A stretch of 64,000 bases of DNA from Bacillota bacterium (GTDB lineage: Bacteria > Bacillota > Clostridia > Lachnospirales > Lachnospiraceae). Positions 25,276 through 33,854 of the stretch are shown here, one piece after another; the first letter of the stretch is position 1, and each line of letters begins with the position of its first letter. The translations under genes were made by a program, and so were the position numbers. The notes under the pieces are model-generated. The model was not told the origin of the DNA. It made no database searches and worked only from the letters and a program-made list of their open reading frames with translations. The stretch spans positions 1 through 64,000 of the forward strand of contig JAEZUM010000046.1 of assembly GCA_023421075.1 (NCBI GenBank), given 5' to 3'.

Positions 25276-26589
25276 TTAAATTGGCATTATGATACGCAGC
25301 TGAAAGACCTCATCATCATAATTAAAATGAACCTCACCTTTGTATTTCGCAACAATGTCTCTTATATTTTCTGTACCGATTCCATGTAAGTGTGTATTAT
25401 CTTTACTGGATAGAAATTTGCCTTTTCTCATCACAGGCTTTACCCCAATCGAATTCTCACATTGTATGATACATCCTCTATCCGTCTTCTGTAACGAAAA
25501 ATCAATAAATTTCTTATTCATGGATTTTTCAGCCGCTTCGATTGCATTATCCAAAATATTACCGAACAGCGCACAAACATCTCGATCCTGCATAGAGATC
25601 CCGGATGCTGCGATAAAGCTTTGAAATTCAATATTCAGTTCCTTTGCTTTTTCTTTCTTTGCATTCAACAGTACGGACAGAGCCTTATTCTCAGCAACAA
25701 TGATATCATTCGCCTTGGCAACATCTCCATACAGATCATCTACATACTCTTTAAGCTCAGTTATCTTTTGTTCATCAACCAGATTTTTGATCAGACCAAT
25801 ATGGTTATTCATATCGTGTCTTAATTTACGAAGATTATCGGTTATATTAATCATATCATTATTCTGTTTGAGTTCCAACTCGATTTTCTGCAGCTTCAGC
25901 TGAGTCTGCAGCTCTTTTCGGGATTCCCGCTCCATTTTGAAGACCAATAAAAAGGTGATAATCTCAATAATTAATACCAATCCGAATAAAAATTGAACAA
26001 TAGTGTCTAAGTCAATATTAGCGTTATTCAAATTAAAAAACACAACCACACTGCCGATCACCAAGACAACATTGGATACTACCAAAATACTAAGATTTTT
26101 ATGTGCAGATTCCTTGATCTGTAATTTTGCTCGTCTTCTCCTGATAAACAGTTCAAATAAGATGAGGGTAACGACCTTCGTGGCAAGAGTTGCCGTATTA
26201 TTGATAACTGCATTGTTTTGAATCTCTTCCAGTGATATCTTTAAAACTAATGTCATAAATGTTATGGTTACGAGTTCCATAATAATTAATCCAATATAAT
26301 AGACACCCCACCAGATCAGCTTCTCAAAAAAGGGACCCTTGAACAACCAAATGGCAGCAACAAAGGTGTATAGAATGATAACAACGCTTCCATATCCCCT
26401 TAAATTCTCCATAAAAGACAGGTCAAATACAATTCCCTTAATAATCAATAATACAAAGATAAGAGATGCAGCTATACCATATATTTTTTTGCTGTATTTT
26501 AATTCCAGCATATTAGTCATCAATCGATACCATATATAAGCCTCAATGACTTGATTCGCATGATCATAGATAAATAATAATAAGTTCAT
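25276..26589 (-). CDS. agrC: GHKL-type sensor histidine kinase (AgrC-like)
   Basis: The N-terminal half has six or so hydrophobic segments (about residues 5-215) forming the peptide receptor. A coiled region follows, then the kinase core with phosphoacceptor H258 in KLRHDMNNH, the N box LFGNILDNAIEAAE and the GHKL ATP lid GIGTENI. This is the HPK10 class that senses cyclic peptides. It is first in the operon agrC-agrA-agrB-agrD, with GGGGGA before the ATG. The receptor looks intact although the signal gene is interrupted. Confidence 0.93.
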   Translation of the reverse strand: MNLLLFIYDHANQVIEAYIWYRLMTNMLELKYSKKIYGIAASLIFVLLIIKGIVFDLSFMENLRGYGSVVIILYTFVAAIWLFKGPFFEKLIWWGVYYIGLIIMELVTITFMTLVLKISLEEIQNNAVINNTATLATKVVTLILFELFIRRRRAKLQIKESAHKNLSILVVSNVVLVIGSVVVFFNLNNANIDLDTIVQFLFGLVLIIEIITFLLVFKMERESRKELQTQLKLQKIELELKQNNDMINITDNLRKLRHDMNNHIGLIKNLVDEQKITELKEYVDDLYGDVAKANDIIVAENKALSVLLNAKKEKAKELNIEFQSFIAASGISMQDRDVCALFGNILDNAIEAAEKSMNKKFIDFSLQKTDRGCIIQCENSIGVKPVMRKGKFLSSKDNTHLHGIGTENIRDIVAKYKGEVHFNYDDEVFQLRIIMPI

Positions 26590-26632
26590 ATGTAATCCCC
26601 CAGTACGTCAATGTAATCACTAATTCATATCA

Positions 26633-26650
26633 ATAGTAAATACTTACTAT
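26633..26650. promoter_or_regulatory. Perfect inverted repeat upstream of agrC
   Basis: ATAGTAA-N4-TTACTAT, a perfect 7-bp inverted repeat about 44 bp before the agrC start, beside weak promoter-like hexamers (TTGTCA and TAGTAA at 16-bp spacing on the minus strand). It could be an operator of the agr operon, although AgrA family sites are usually direct repeats. Confidence 0.35.
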
Positions 26651-26808
26651 AAATCTATCATATTATGACAAATTTAGCAATTCACATATCTACCAAATAT
26701 CATACTATCATCAGAAAATTTTGTAATAAACATGTTTAAAGAGAAGCAAAAATATCGCCTTCCCTCTCCTCCTATATTAAGTATACAGAATGGTGCCACC
26801 GGACAAAC

Positions 26809-26848
26809 GGATAAGGGCAGACAACCTTGCGGATGTCTGCCCTTATCC
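26809..26848 (-). terminator. Terminator after sigG
   Basis: Perfect 15-bp stem GGATAAGGGCAGACA/TGTCTGCCCTTATCC around a 10-base loop, 46 bp after the sigG stop. The following T content is modest (GTTTGT). The rest of 26590-26894 holds the agr upstream region only. Confidence 0.75.
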
Positions 26849-26894
26849 TTACTCTATATGAATCAATTCATCGATAGATGAAATGATTACCCTC

Positions 26895-27674
26895 CTAAGA
26901 AATTAGATAGTTTCTCATATTTTTTAAAGCTGATTTTTCCAATCTGCTTACCTGAGCCTGAGATATATTAATCTCCTTCGCTACCTCCATCTGTGTCTTT
27001 CCCTCAAAGAACCGGAGTTTAATAATATTGTGCTCTCGCGCCGACAGTTTATCCATCGCTTCCTTCAACGATATTTCCTCGATCCAGTTCTCCTCCTTGT
27101 TTTTCTTATCACTAACCTGATCCATGATATACAAGGCATCACCGCCTTCGACATATACCGGATCATACAGTGATACAGGACTCTGAATTGCATCCAGTGC
27201 ATAAACAATATCCTCTTTGCTGATACCAATCTCAGCAGCAATCTCGCTGATGGTGGGCTCCTTTTCGTTGCGCTTCACCAAAGCCTCCTTCGCATAGATT
27301 GCTTTATAAGCAGTATCCCGAAGGGATCGGCTGACTCTTATCGCATTATTATCTCTCAGGTATCTGCGTATCTCACCGATTATCATCGGGACAGCATAAG
27401 TAGAGAATTTTACATTCTGTGTTATATCAAAATTATCAATCGCCTTCATCAGACCGATACAGCCAATTTGAAATAAATCATCGACGTTTTCATTGCTGCC
27501 TGAGAATCTCTGGATTATGGAAAGTACTAATCTCAGATTTCCTTTAATATAGAGTTCCCTCGCCTCCTTATCGCCATTTAATATTTTCTGAAACAATTCT
27601 TCCTTTTCATTATTTTTTAGTAATGGCAATTTAGATGTATTAACCCCGCAAATCTCAACCTTATAAAGAGCCAT
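26895..27674 (-). CDS. sigG: RNA polymerase sigma-G factor
   Basis: Forespore-specific sigma factor of late sporulation. The N-terminus KVEICGVNTSKLPLL is the SigG signature. Region 2 (VDDLFQIGCIGLMKAIDNFD, KFSTYAVPMIIGEIRRYLRD), region 3 and region 4 (MEVAKEINISQAQVSRLEKSAL) are complete at 259 residues. It directly follows sigE with a gap of about 100 bp, the usual clostridial arrangement spoIIGA-sigE-sigG. A good GGAGG precedes the start. Confidence 0.98.
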   Translation of the reverse strand: MALYKVEICGVNTSKLPLLKNNEKEELFQKILNGDKEARELYIKGNLRLVLSIIQRFSGSNENVDDLFQIGCIGLMKAIDNFDITQNVKFSTYAVPMIIGEIRRYLRDNNAIRVSRSLRDTAYKAIYAKEALVKRNEKEPTISEIAAEIGISKEDIVYALDAIQSPVSLYDPVYVEGGDALYIMDQVSDKKNKEENWIEEISLKEAMDKLSAREHNIIKLRFFEGKTQMEVAKEINISQAQVSRLEKSALKNMRNYLIS

Positions 27675-27775
27675 ATCGAAACCTCCGAATCATTCATTTT
27701 CTCTATAAAATGATTCACGTTTTAGCTCCTGTTTATACGATAAACTGATAAGAAATAATTACCATTTCTCAAATA

Positions 27776-28516
27776 TTACTCGAAGCGTACCATTTCTTTC
27801 TTCAATCGCTTAATAATCTTCTTTTCCAGTCTTGATATATAAGATTGAGATATTCCAAGTAAATCAGCAACTTCCTTTTGGGTCCGCTCAATGCCGTCAT
27901 CGGTATTTAGACCAAAGCGAAGATCTACGATAATTCGTTCCCGATCGGATAACTTTGACAAGGCTCTTCGTAGTAATTTGCGATCTACTTCCTCTTCAAT
28001 ATTACGATAGATAACATCCTCTTCCGTACCCAGAATGTCCGATAAAAGCAATTCGTTTCCATCCCAATCTACATTTAAGGGTTCATCAATGGAAACCTCA
28101 AGCTTTGTCTTATTATTTCTTCGAAGATACATTAAAATCTCATTCTCAATACACCTTGAGGCATAGGTTGCAAGCTTAATATTTTTATCCGGGTTGAAGG
28201 TATTAATTGCCTTGATCAGGCCAATGGTTCCGATAGAGATCAGGTCCTCAACTCCGACTCCGGTATTATCAAACTTTTTTGCTATGTATACTACAAGCCT
28301 AAGATTGTGCTCGACCAGGATTGATTTCATCTCACCGTCGCGCTCCGTTCCCAGCTCATTAATCACTTCCGCTTCTCTGACCGGATCCAATGGCGGAGGC
28401 AATACCTCTGCACCACCAATGTAATGGATTTCACCTTTATGCCCAAATATGATAGTTCGTATGTCCGGGATCATCCGAAATTGGAACTTGTTCTGTATCG
28501 ATAACTTTAAAAGCAT
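27776..28516 (-). CDS. sigE: RNA polymerase sigma-E factor (made as pro-protein)
   Basis: Mother-cell sigma factor of early sporulation. The first roughly 30 residues form the pro-sequence ending near GEIHYIGGAEVLPPPL, the conserved site cut by SpoIIGA. Region 2 (VEDLISIGTIGLIKAINTFN, KLATYASRCIENEILMYLRR) and region 4 (QKEVADLLGISQSYISRLEKK) are intact. Length of 246 residues is typical. It lies 35 bp after spoIIGA and starts after GGGAGG. Confidence 0.98.
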   Translation of the reverse strand: MLLKLSIQNKFQFRMIPDIRTIIFGHKGEIHYIGGAEVLPPPLDPVREAEVINELGTERDGEMKSILVEHNLRLVVYIAKKFDNTGVGVEDLISIGTIGLIKAINTFNPDKNIKLATYASRCIENEILMYLRRNNKTKLEVSIDEPLNVDWDGNELLLSDILGTEEDVIYRNIEEEVDRKLLRRALSKLSDRERIIVDLRFGLNTDDGIERTQKEVADLLGISQSYISRLEKKIIKRLKKEMVRFE

Positions 28517-28551
28517 AATAAACCTCCCATATTTATCTTTATGATTGCGTG

Positions 28552-29526
28552 CTAAGAGTATAAAAGCTCTTTATGTAAAATCACATGATATTCTTCTTTC
28601 GAGGATAAGCTGTTCTCGGATATTGCCGCTGTTATTTTACGACAATACATTGTTTCCTTCCCCGTATGTATCACCAACTGATCCAGCATTAATCCAAACA
28701 TCATACCCTGTGCTTTTCCGATGGACGAATAAGGAATGATCCGAAGCCGTAAAAGCAGCTTCTTCAAATCCTCGGATTGATCCAGGGATGCCGCCATTAC
28801 TTCTTCCATCCCAATGCCCGAAAGGTAATTCTTTGTATTCTCAAACTCCTCCAGAAATTCCTTCGTCAATAGCTCCTCAATGACAGAACGCTCGATGACA
28901 ATGACGGGCTTATGATACAAGGGATCATACAGGCAATTCCCTGTATCAAAGAGACCTTTTGTATGAATGCTTCGCCCTTCCAGAGTCAATTCGATATCAT
29001 AAATATCCTTTTCTTTTCGCCGATATATACGCCACAAGTACATTAAAATGATAGTCAGAATAACTACAATTACCATAGCTATAGCAACGAAACCCACTGA
29101 TATATCGCTAAACAAAATCGAATCTCCCAAATCCAACAAATTCAGCCTAAACCCAGTGTTATAATAAATTGAGTTCATCAAACCACCTACAAAATATGTA
29201 ATTAAGCAGAAACTAATCCCCTGCTTCAACAGATCAGTCCATTTCAGCCTGCCAAAGGCAATCAGTAGCATCAGTGGTATTACGGCAATCTTAACCGATG
29301 TCCCAAGCACTTTTATCATAAATGCAGAAGGAAAGAGATCGGTCAAGGAATTCACCCAAGGTATCAGGCTGATTAGTACTGCAGAGCATCCCCCTGTGAT
29401 TGCCGCCAGACAAAGGCGAATGATACCGGATCGCTTCCGATTCACCACCTTGACTAGCAGTAGCAGAATAAAATCTATAAAGAAATTAAGGATAAATACA
29501 ATATCCGGATAAATCTCAAGATACAA
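28552..29526 (-). CDS. spoIIGA: Sigma-E processing peptidase SpoIIGA (TTG start)
   Basis: Membrane aspartic protease that removes the sigma-E pro-sequence after a forespore signal. About five membrane segments occupy residues 5-165, followed by a cytoplasmic protease domain with the active aspartate D194 in LFDTGNCLYDP. The start is TTG, four bases after GGAGGTG. Length of 324 residues is normal. It is the first gene of the spoIIGA-sigE-(sigG) unit, with a long-spacer promoter upstream. Confidence 0.96.
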   Translation of the reverse strand: MYLEIYPDIVFILNFFIDFILLLLVKVVNRKRSGIIRLCLAAITGGCSAVLISLIPWVNSLTDLFPSAFMIKVLGTSVKIAVIPLMLLIAFGRLKWTDLLKQGISFCLITYFVGGLMNSIYYNTGFRLNLLDLGDSILFSDISVGFVAIAMVIVVILTIILMYLWRIYRRKEKDIYDIELTLEGRSIHTKGLFDTGNCLYDPLYHKPVIVIERSVIEELLTKEFLEEFENTKNYLSGIGMEEVMAASLDQSEDLKKLLLRLRIIPYSSIGKAQGMMFGLMLDQLVIHTGKETMYCRKITAAISENSLSSKEEYHVILHKELLYS

Positions 29527-29600
29527 AATTCACCTCCAAAAATATGCTCAGCATCTTCTGTGTATCGCTTCATTAATATGTGCTTTCATGTACATAACCG

Positions 29601-29633
29601 ATTATAACTTGTTTATCTTCCAAAATATGTCAG
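29601..29633 (-). promoter_or_regulatory. Candidate spoIIG promoter with a long spacer
   Basis: On the minus strand CTGACA (29628-29633) and a perfect TATAAT (29601-29606) are 21 bp apart, 75 bp before spoIIGA. The Bacillus subtilis spoIIG promoter is a sigma-A promoter with an unusual 22-bp spacer that needs Spo0A, so the unusual distance here is meaningful. I did not find a perfect Spo0A box. The rest of 29527-29920 holds only the ftsZ terminator. Confidence 0.5.
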
Positions 29634-29705
29634 TTCTTGGTTAAAATATCAGTGTTTTCATTTACTTATTTTTACAGTTTTTGAGTTAATATGATTTTTA
29701 AGCAC

Positions 29706-29747
29706 AAAAAAAACTGCCAGACTATTTAATAAAAAATAATCTGACAG
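29706..29747 (-). terminator. Terminator of ftsZ / end of the dcw cluster
   Basis: On the minus strand a 14-bp stem with two G-U pairs (from CTGTCAGA.. to ..TCTGGCAG) is followed by eight T residues. It lies about 175 bp after the ftsZ stop and ahead of the spoIIGA promoter. Confidence 0.85.
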
Positions 29748-29920
29748 CCTTAATCTCTTATGTATAAAGATAATTCTATTATTCATACCTGGCACACCCG
29801 AGAAATTCGACTAAAATTTCGGGTTGTCCTAAATTCAACAAAATCTATATCGATTGCTGCTATAACGGTATGTAACAAAATATTACAATCTACAAAGCCA
29901 ATAAGAAACTGAATTTCTTC

Positions 29921-31168
29921 TTATTTATTATGGCGATTCTTCTGTAAAAACTCAGGTATCTTGATACCACTGGGATCTGTATTGGTGTTCGCAGGAGCTT
30001 TTCCAGGCTGGCTTACCGGACGTCTGTTTGGATCCGTCTGATAACTGGTCTGTGCAGAATGTACCTGTTGGCTCATCTGACTAGTCCCATTATAATTCGT
30101 TCCCGCAGTAAAAGAACGGTTCAAGCTGAACTCGGGTTTCGTCTGCGTAGGCTTAACTCCACCGACATTCGAGGTATGATGTCTAAGGAAATCCGGAGTC
30201 TTTACCATCTCCTTATTTCTTCCGTCTAAGCCGGTCGCAATAACTGTTATCGTTGCAGTATCCGGATTCACATCATCAAACATAGCACCAAAGATAATAT
30301 TTGCGGTATCTCCTGCTAATTCCTGTACTAAGGTTGCTGCCTCATTCGCCTCAATCAGGCTGATGTCACCGGAGATATTGATGATAACATGGGAAGCTCC
30401 CTGAATCGTTGTCTCGAGTAGAGGACTTGTAATTGCCTGCTTCACTGCATCAATGCATTTATCATCGCCGACACCCATACCAATACCGATGTGTGCTACG
30501 CCCTTATCCTTCATAACGGTCTGAACATCTGCAAAATCCAGATTAATCAATCCGGGAACATTAATTAGATCTGTGATACCCTGAACACCTTGTTGTAATA
30601 CTTCATCTGCTTTGCGCAGTGCATCCGGCATGGTGGTTCTACGGTCAACAATCTCTAATAATTTATCATTCGGAATCACAATCAAGGTGTCAACATGCTC
30701 TTTTAAACGGTCAATACCCGATATTGCGTTTGTCATACGAGTCTTTGCTTCGAAACGAAATGGCTTAGTAACGATACCTACCGTCAAAATACCCATATCC
30801 TTTGCCAACTGAGCAACCACTGGAGCTGCACCGGTTCCGGTACCGCCACCCATTCCACAGGTCACGAATACCATATCTGATCCTTTGATAATCTCCATTA
30901 ATTGTTCCTTGCTCTCCTCAGCAGCCTTCTGTCCGATCTCCGGCTGTGCTCCGGCACCTAATCCCTTTGTCAATTTCTCGCCTATTTGAATGCATAACGG
31001 AGCCTTGCAATTTTTCAAGTGCTGCTTGTCCGTATTTACACAAACAAATTCAACACCGACGATATTCTCTTCTATCATTCGATTAACGGCGTTATTTCCT
31101 GCTCCTCCTACTCCGATTACAAGTATTTTTGCAGTGGTATCCGCCTCATTTGTTCTTATCTCAAGCAA
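29921..31168 (-). CDS. ftsZ: Cell division protein FtsZ (TTG start)
   Basis: Tubulin-like GTPase forming the division ring. It has the nucleotide motif GGAGNNAVNRM near residue 18-28, the tubulin signature GGGTGTGAAPVVA and the T7-loop NLDFADVQTVM. A flexible Gln/Asn/Thr-rich linker follows (about residues 320-395), then the C-terminal peptide IKIPEFLQKN that binds FtsA/SepF. The frame is open to 31216, but the TTG at 31168 lies eight bases after AAGGAGG and gives the expected N-terminus and 415 residues. It ends the dcw transcript. Confidence 0.97.
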   Translation of the reverse strand: MLEIRTNEADTTAKILVIGVGGAGNNAVNRMIEENIVGVEFVCVNTDKQHLKNCKAPLCIQIGEKLTKGLGAGAQPEIGQKAAEESKEQLMEIIKGSDMVFVTCGMGGGTGTGAAPVVAQLAKDMGILTVGIVTKPFRFEAKTRMTNAISGIDRLKEHVDTLIVIPNDKLLEIVDRRTTMPDALRKADEVLQQGVQGITDLINVPGLINLDFADVQTVMKDKGVAHIGIGMGVGDDKCIDAVKQAITSPLLETTIQGASHVIINISGDISLIEANEAATLVQELAGDTANIIFGAMFDDVNPDTATITVIATGLDGRNKEMVKTPDFLRHHTSNVGGVKPTQTKPEFSLNRSFTAGTNYNGTSQMSQQVHSAQTSYQTDPNRRPVSQPGKAPANTNTDPSGIKIPEFLQKNRHNK

Positions 31169-31387
31169 GGTCAATTCCTCCTTCATCGTATTCTTTCTAT
31201 AAATTTGACTTATCAATCCCTCATAATATCATTCCAATTTTCTTCCAAAACCACATGATAATGGGATAAAATCTCCCTCACATACTAACTATGGTGTCCC
31301 ATAATCCTACTTAATATAATATCTTTAAATTCCCAAATAATCAAGCATAATTTTTAAAAAATTATATTTTATTTAAGTCTTTTTTAT

Positions 31388-32143
31388 CTATTCTGTCGGA
31401 TTTTTTTGTTTTCCAATGATGTTTTGTGTTCCTTTTACATAATTTCTCATATCCAGTGTAATTTCCATACCTTCCGCCTCTGCCAGGATGTTTTTCAGCT
31501 CAGAAAGAGCTTCATCATATGTGCTTTTTTTCCCAAGCAGAACCCTGATATCCTTGCAGTCCAGGGTGACCTCATAATCACTGCTAAAGGTAATCTTATC
31601 GACCTTTAGCTCATACTTGTGAATTAGCTGCGTCAGATTGATTATGACATCAAAAAGTTCATTCTTTTGTACTTCCAGCTTTTCACTGAGCATAATTTTG
31701 TTAAATTTCAAGCCGTTAATCACAGGTATATCCGTCAGCCGCTTAGAAGAGCTTTCTACTACGATGCCATCCTTATCAAAATACATGTACTGCCCCATAA
31801 ATTCTATGCATCCGGCGACCATTTTCTCATATACATATACTGTAATCGTATGCGTATCTGTCATCTTAACATCAATTTTCTCCACAAAGGGAAGCCTGAC
31901 ATCCATAAAATACTGATGTTTTAAATAGAGATAAAGTGAATTCGAATCTAATTTTGTTTTAATCAACTCACCGGTTATCTGTTCCGAGGTATATCTTCTG
32001 GTACCGACCACCTCGATCTTCTTTATATAGAAGGTACTGATGAACAAAATACATGGGATACCGAGGATGAGAAGAATTAGTATTAGCCTCCGGCCTATCC
32101 TTACCAGTACATTATTCGAATTCCTGGACTTCATTCGATTCAT
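31388..32143 (-). CDS. ftsQ: Division protein FtsQ/DivIB
   Basis: Single-pass membrane protein of the divisome. A basic N-terminus (residues 1-18), a membrane segment (about 19-40) and an extracellular POTRA domain starting IKKIEVVGTRRYTSEQI (about 43-110) are visible, then the FtsQ beta domain. At 251 residues it is complete. It stabilises FtsL with FtsB/DivIC. It follows murA by 23 bp, with AGGAG before the start. Confidence 0.92.
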   Translation of the reverse strand: MNRMKSRNSNNVLVRIGRRLILILLILGIPCILFISTFYIKKIEVVGTRRYTSEQITGELIKTKLDSNSLYLYLKHQYFMDVRLPFVEKIDVKMTDTHTITVYVYEKMVAGCIEFMGQYMYFDKDGIVVESSSKRLTDIPVINGLKFNKIMLSEKLEVQKNELFDVIINLTQLIHKYELKVDKITFSSDYEVTLDCKDIRVLLGKKSTYDEALSELKNILAEAEGMEITLDMRNYVKGTQNIIGKQKNPTE

Positions 32144-32166
32144 TCTTTAACTCCTATATCGTATTC

Positions 32167-33450
32167 TCATCCTGCAGCATTTTCACTGCAATATCTGATC
32201 TGTGCTCCGATGTTTGCCAAATCTCTGCAGATATCTTCATATCCTCGTTCTATGCTGGTCGCATCTCGAACAATTGTGGTACCGTCGGCAGCCATACCTG
32301 CAATAACAAGAGCTGCTCCACCGCGAAGATCATGAGCTTCTACCACTGCACCTGTTAATTGTTTCACTCCTGTAATGATCACCCTATTTTCCTTTGTTTC
32401 CAAGGTGATTTGAGCACCCATTTTTTTTAGATCCTCTACATTTTGAAAGCGTGACTCAAATATTTCTTCCACAATGGTACTTTTTCCGTCGGCAAGACAC
32501 AATACTGTCATAAGCTGTGATTGCATATCCGTCGGAAAACCCGGATAAGGCTGCGTCTTCAGTACCTCAATCGGAAGAAGTCTTCCTCTTGAATGTACGG
32601 TTATCCTGTCTTCTGTTGTGTCGATACCGCAACCGACTCGTTTCAACACCCGAAGGGTAGATTCAAGATGACTGATCGGTGTACCGGTAAATACCACATC
32701 ACCACCGGCAGCTGCTACCGCCGCCATATATGTTCCTGCAACTATCCGATCAGAGGAAAGCCGAAATTCCACATCATGTAACTGCTTGACACCTTCAATT
32801 TCTATAAAGGCGGTACCTTTTCCGCAGATCCGAGCACCGGCTGCAATCAGATAATTACAAACCTCAATCACTTCCGGCTCTCTTGCTGCATTAAATATTC
32901 TTGTGGTTCCCTCAGAAAGAACTGCAGTCAATATGACATTCTGCGTTGCTCCTACACTTGGAAATTCAAGAAATATATCGGCTCCAAGAATTCGGTCGGA
33001 GTGGCAATGAATCATAGTATCATTTTCTCCGGTGAATTCCTGCGTTACATTCATCTTCTTAATTGCTTTCAAATGATAATCGATCGGCCGTTTTCCGATG
33101 GAACAGCCACCCGGATATGCAATCGTAACCTCATTATGTCTTCCAAGGAGCGATCCCAAGAATAAAATGGAGCTTCTCATCTTCGTGACATATTCCTCCG
33201 GAACGGAGGTTGAAGTAGCATTCCTACTGTCTACATTAAGAGTATTTCCTTCCCAGAATGTTGTGCACCCCAGTTCCTCCAGTATGCTGACCATATGATA
33301 TACATCAAGTATTTTGGGACAATTCTTAAGTATTGTAGTTCCTTTATTCAGAATAGTAGCAGCAATCACAGGTAATGCTGCATTCTTCGACCCTTGTATA
33401 TTAAGTTCACCTTTTAAATGCTTACCACCGATGACCTCGATACTCGACAT
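32167..33450 (-). CDS. murA: UDP-N-acetylglucosamine 1-carboxyvinyltransferase MurA
   Basis: First committed step of peptidoglycan synthesis: adds enolpyruvate from PEP to UDP-GlcNAc. K22 (GSKNAALP) and catalytic C116 (AYPGGCSIGKRPID) are present, so the fosfomycin-sensitive Cys form is expected. Full length (427). It is preceded by a 399-bp gap containing an RNA candidate and a repeat, rather than by murG or murB. Confidence 0.97.
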   Translation of the reverse strand: MSSIEVIGGKHLKGELNIQGSKNAALPVIAATILNKGTTILKNCPKILDVYHMVSILEELGCTTFWEGNTLNVDSRNATSTSVPEEYVTKMRSSILFLGSLLGRHNEVTIAYPGGCSIGKRPIDYHLKAIKKMNVTQEFTGENDTMIHCHSDRILGADIFLEFPSVGATQNVILTAVLSEGTTRIFNAAREPEVIEVCNYLIAAGARICGKGTAFIEIEGVKQLHDVEFRLSSDRIVAGTYMAAVAAAGGDVVFTGTPISHLESTLRVLKRVGCGIDTTEDRITVHSRGRLLPIEVLKTQPYPGFPTDMQSQLMTVLCLADGKSTIVEEIFESRFQNVEDLKKMGAQITLETKENRVIITGVKQLTGAVVEAHDLRGGAALVIAGMAADGTTIVRDATSIERGYEDICRDLANIGAQIRYCSENAAG

Positions 33451-33565
33451 AGAACACCTCAGACAATGTAGAAAATATACTACACTATATGAATACAGGC
33501 TTGTCCGCGTGAATTTTGCAAGTTATTCCAATCAAAAGTCGTAGGTCGAGAAAAATCAGTATATT

Positions 33566-33746
33566 ATATTTTGTGATGTTGGGAATGCAGTTTGGCTTGA
33601 CCGGCCGACCAAAGGGGTTATGCTTTGTTAAGACTCAGGCAGGAAGATGGTCCAAGGACCAGCTTTCTGCTATCCTTGAGGCCTATAAAAAGCATCCTGC
33701 CGGGAGGGAAAGGCGGCCTAACTGTATTCCCTACACCACAAAATAT
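33566..33746 (+). ncRNA. Candidate structured non-coding RNA in the ftsW-murA gap
   Basis: About 181 nt with nested pairing. A 31-bp closing stem (33566-33596 with 33716-33746, 27 matches) opens to ATGCTTT/AAAGCAT (33620-33626 with 33689-33695). Within that, GCAGGAAG/CTTTCTGC (33639-33646 with 33663-33670) carries a hairpin TGGTC-CAAG-GACCA. A possible pseudoknot or alternative stem is CAAAG/CTTTG. G-U pairs in two stems favour the plus strand (two against one). The long unpaired-looking segments (GACCGGCCGACCAAAGG, GGGAGGGAAAGG) look like conserved RNA rather than simple repeat. In size and complexity it resembles the raiA-motif RNA of Clostridia, but I cannot confirm that. No good promoter was found on either strand, so it could also be a mobile palindrome. 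Confidence 0.55.
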
Positions 33747-33766
33747 ATCAACTCACTAAATATAGA

Positions 33767-33854
33767 ATGCCTACCCTTTGAGTTAGTTTGTGCCGAAGAA
33801 GACGCAGGCACAAACAAGGAGGTGTGAATTATGTTATTAATAATTCACACTAGC
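33767..33854. repeat. Repeat R2: hairpin element next to the RNA candidate
   Basis: Second copy of the R element. Plus-strand start AATGCC..CCCTTTGA..TAG..TGTGCC matches R1 at 23 of 29 positions and the end ATTCACACTAG is identical. It contains perfect hairpins GTTTGTGCC/GGCACAAAC (33786-33815) and GTGTGAATTAT/ATAATTCACAC (33822-33850). As in R1, its end overlaps the TAG stop of the upstream gene, here ftsW. A perfect AAGGAGGTG (33816-33824) precedes an ATG opening 12 codons. Confidence 0.6.

Noticed and set aside
33516..33827. 103-residue plus-strand frame over the ftsW-murA gap
   Set aside because: Its sequence is set by long inverted repeats and stems, it has no ribosome binding site and no protein-like pattern; a structured RNA explains the region better.
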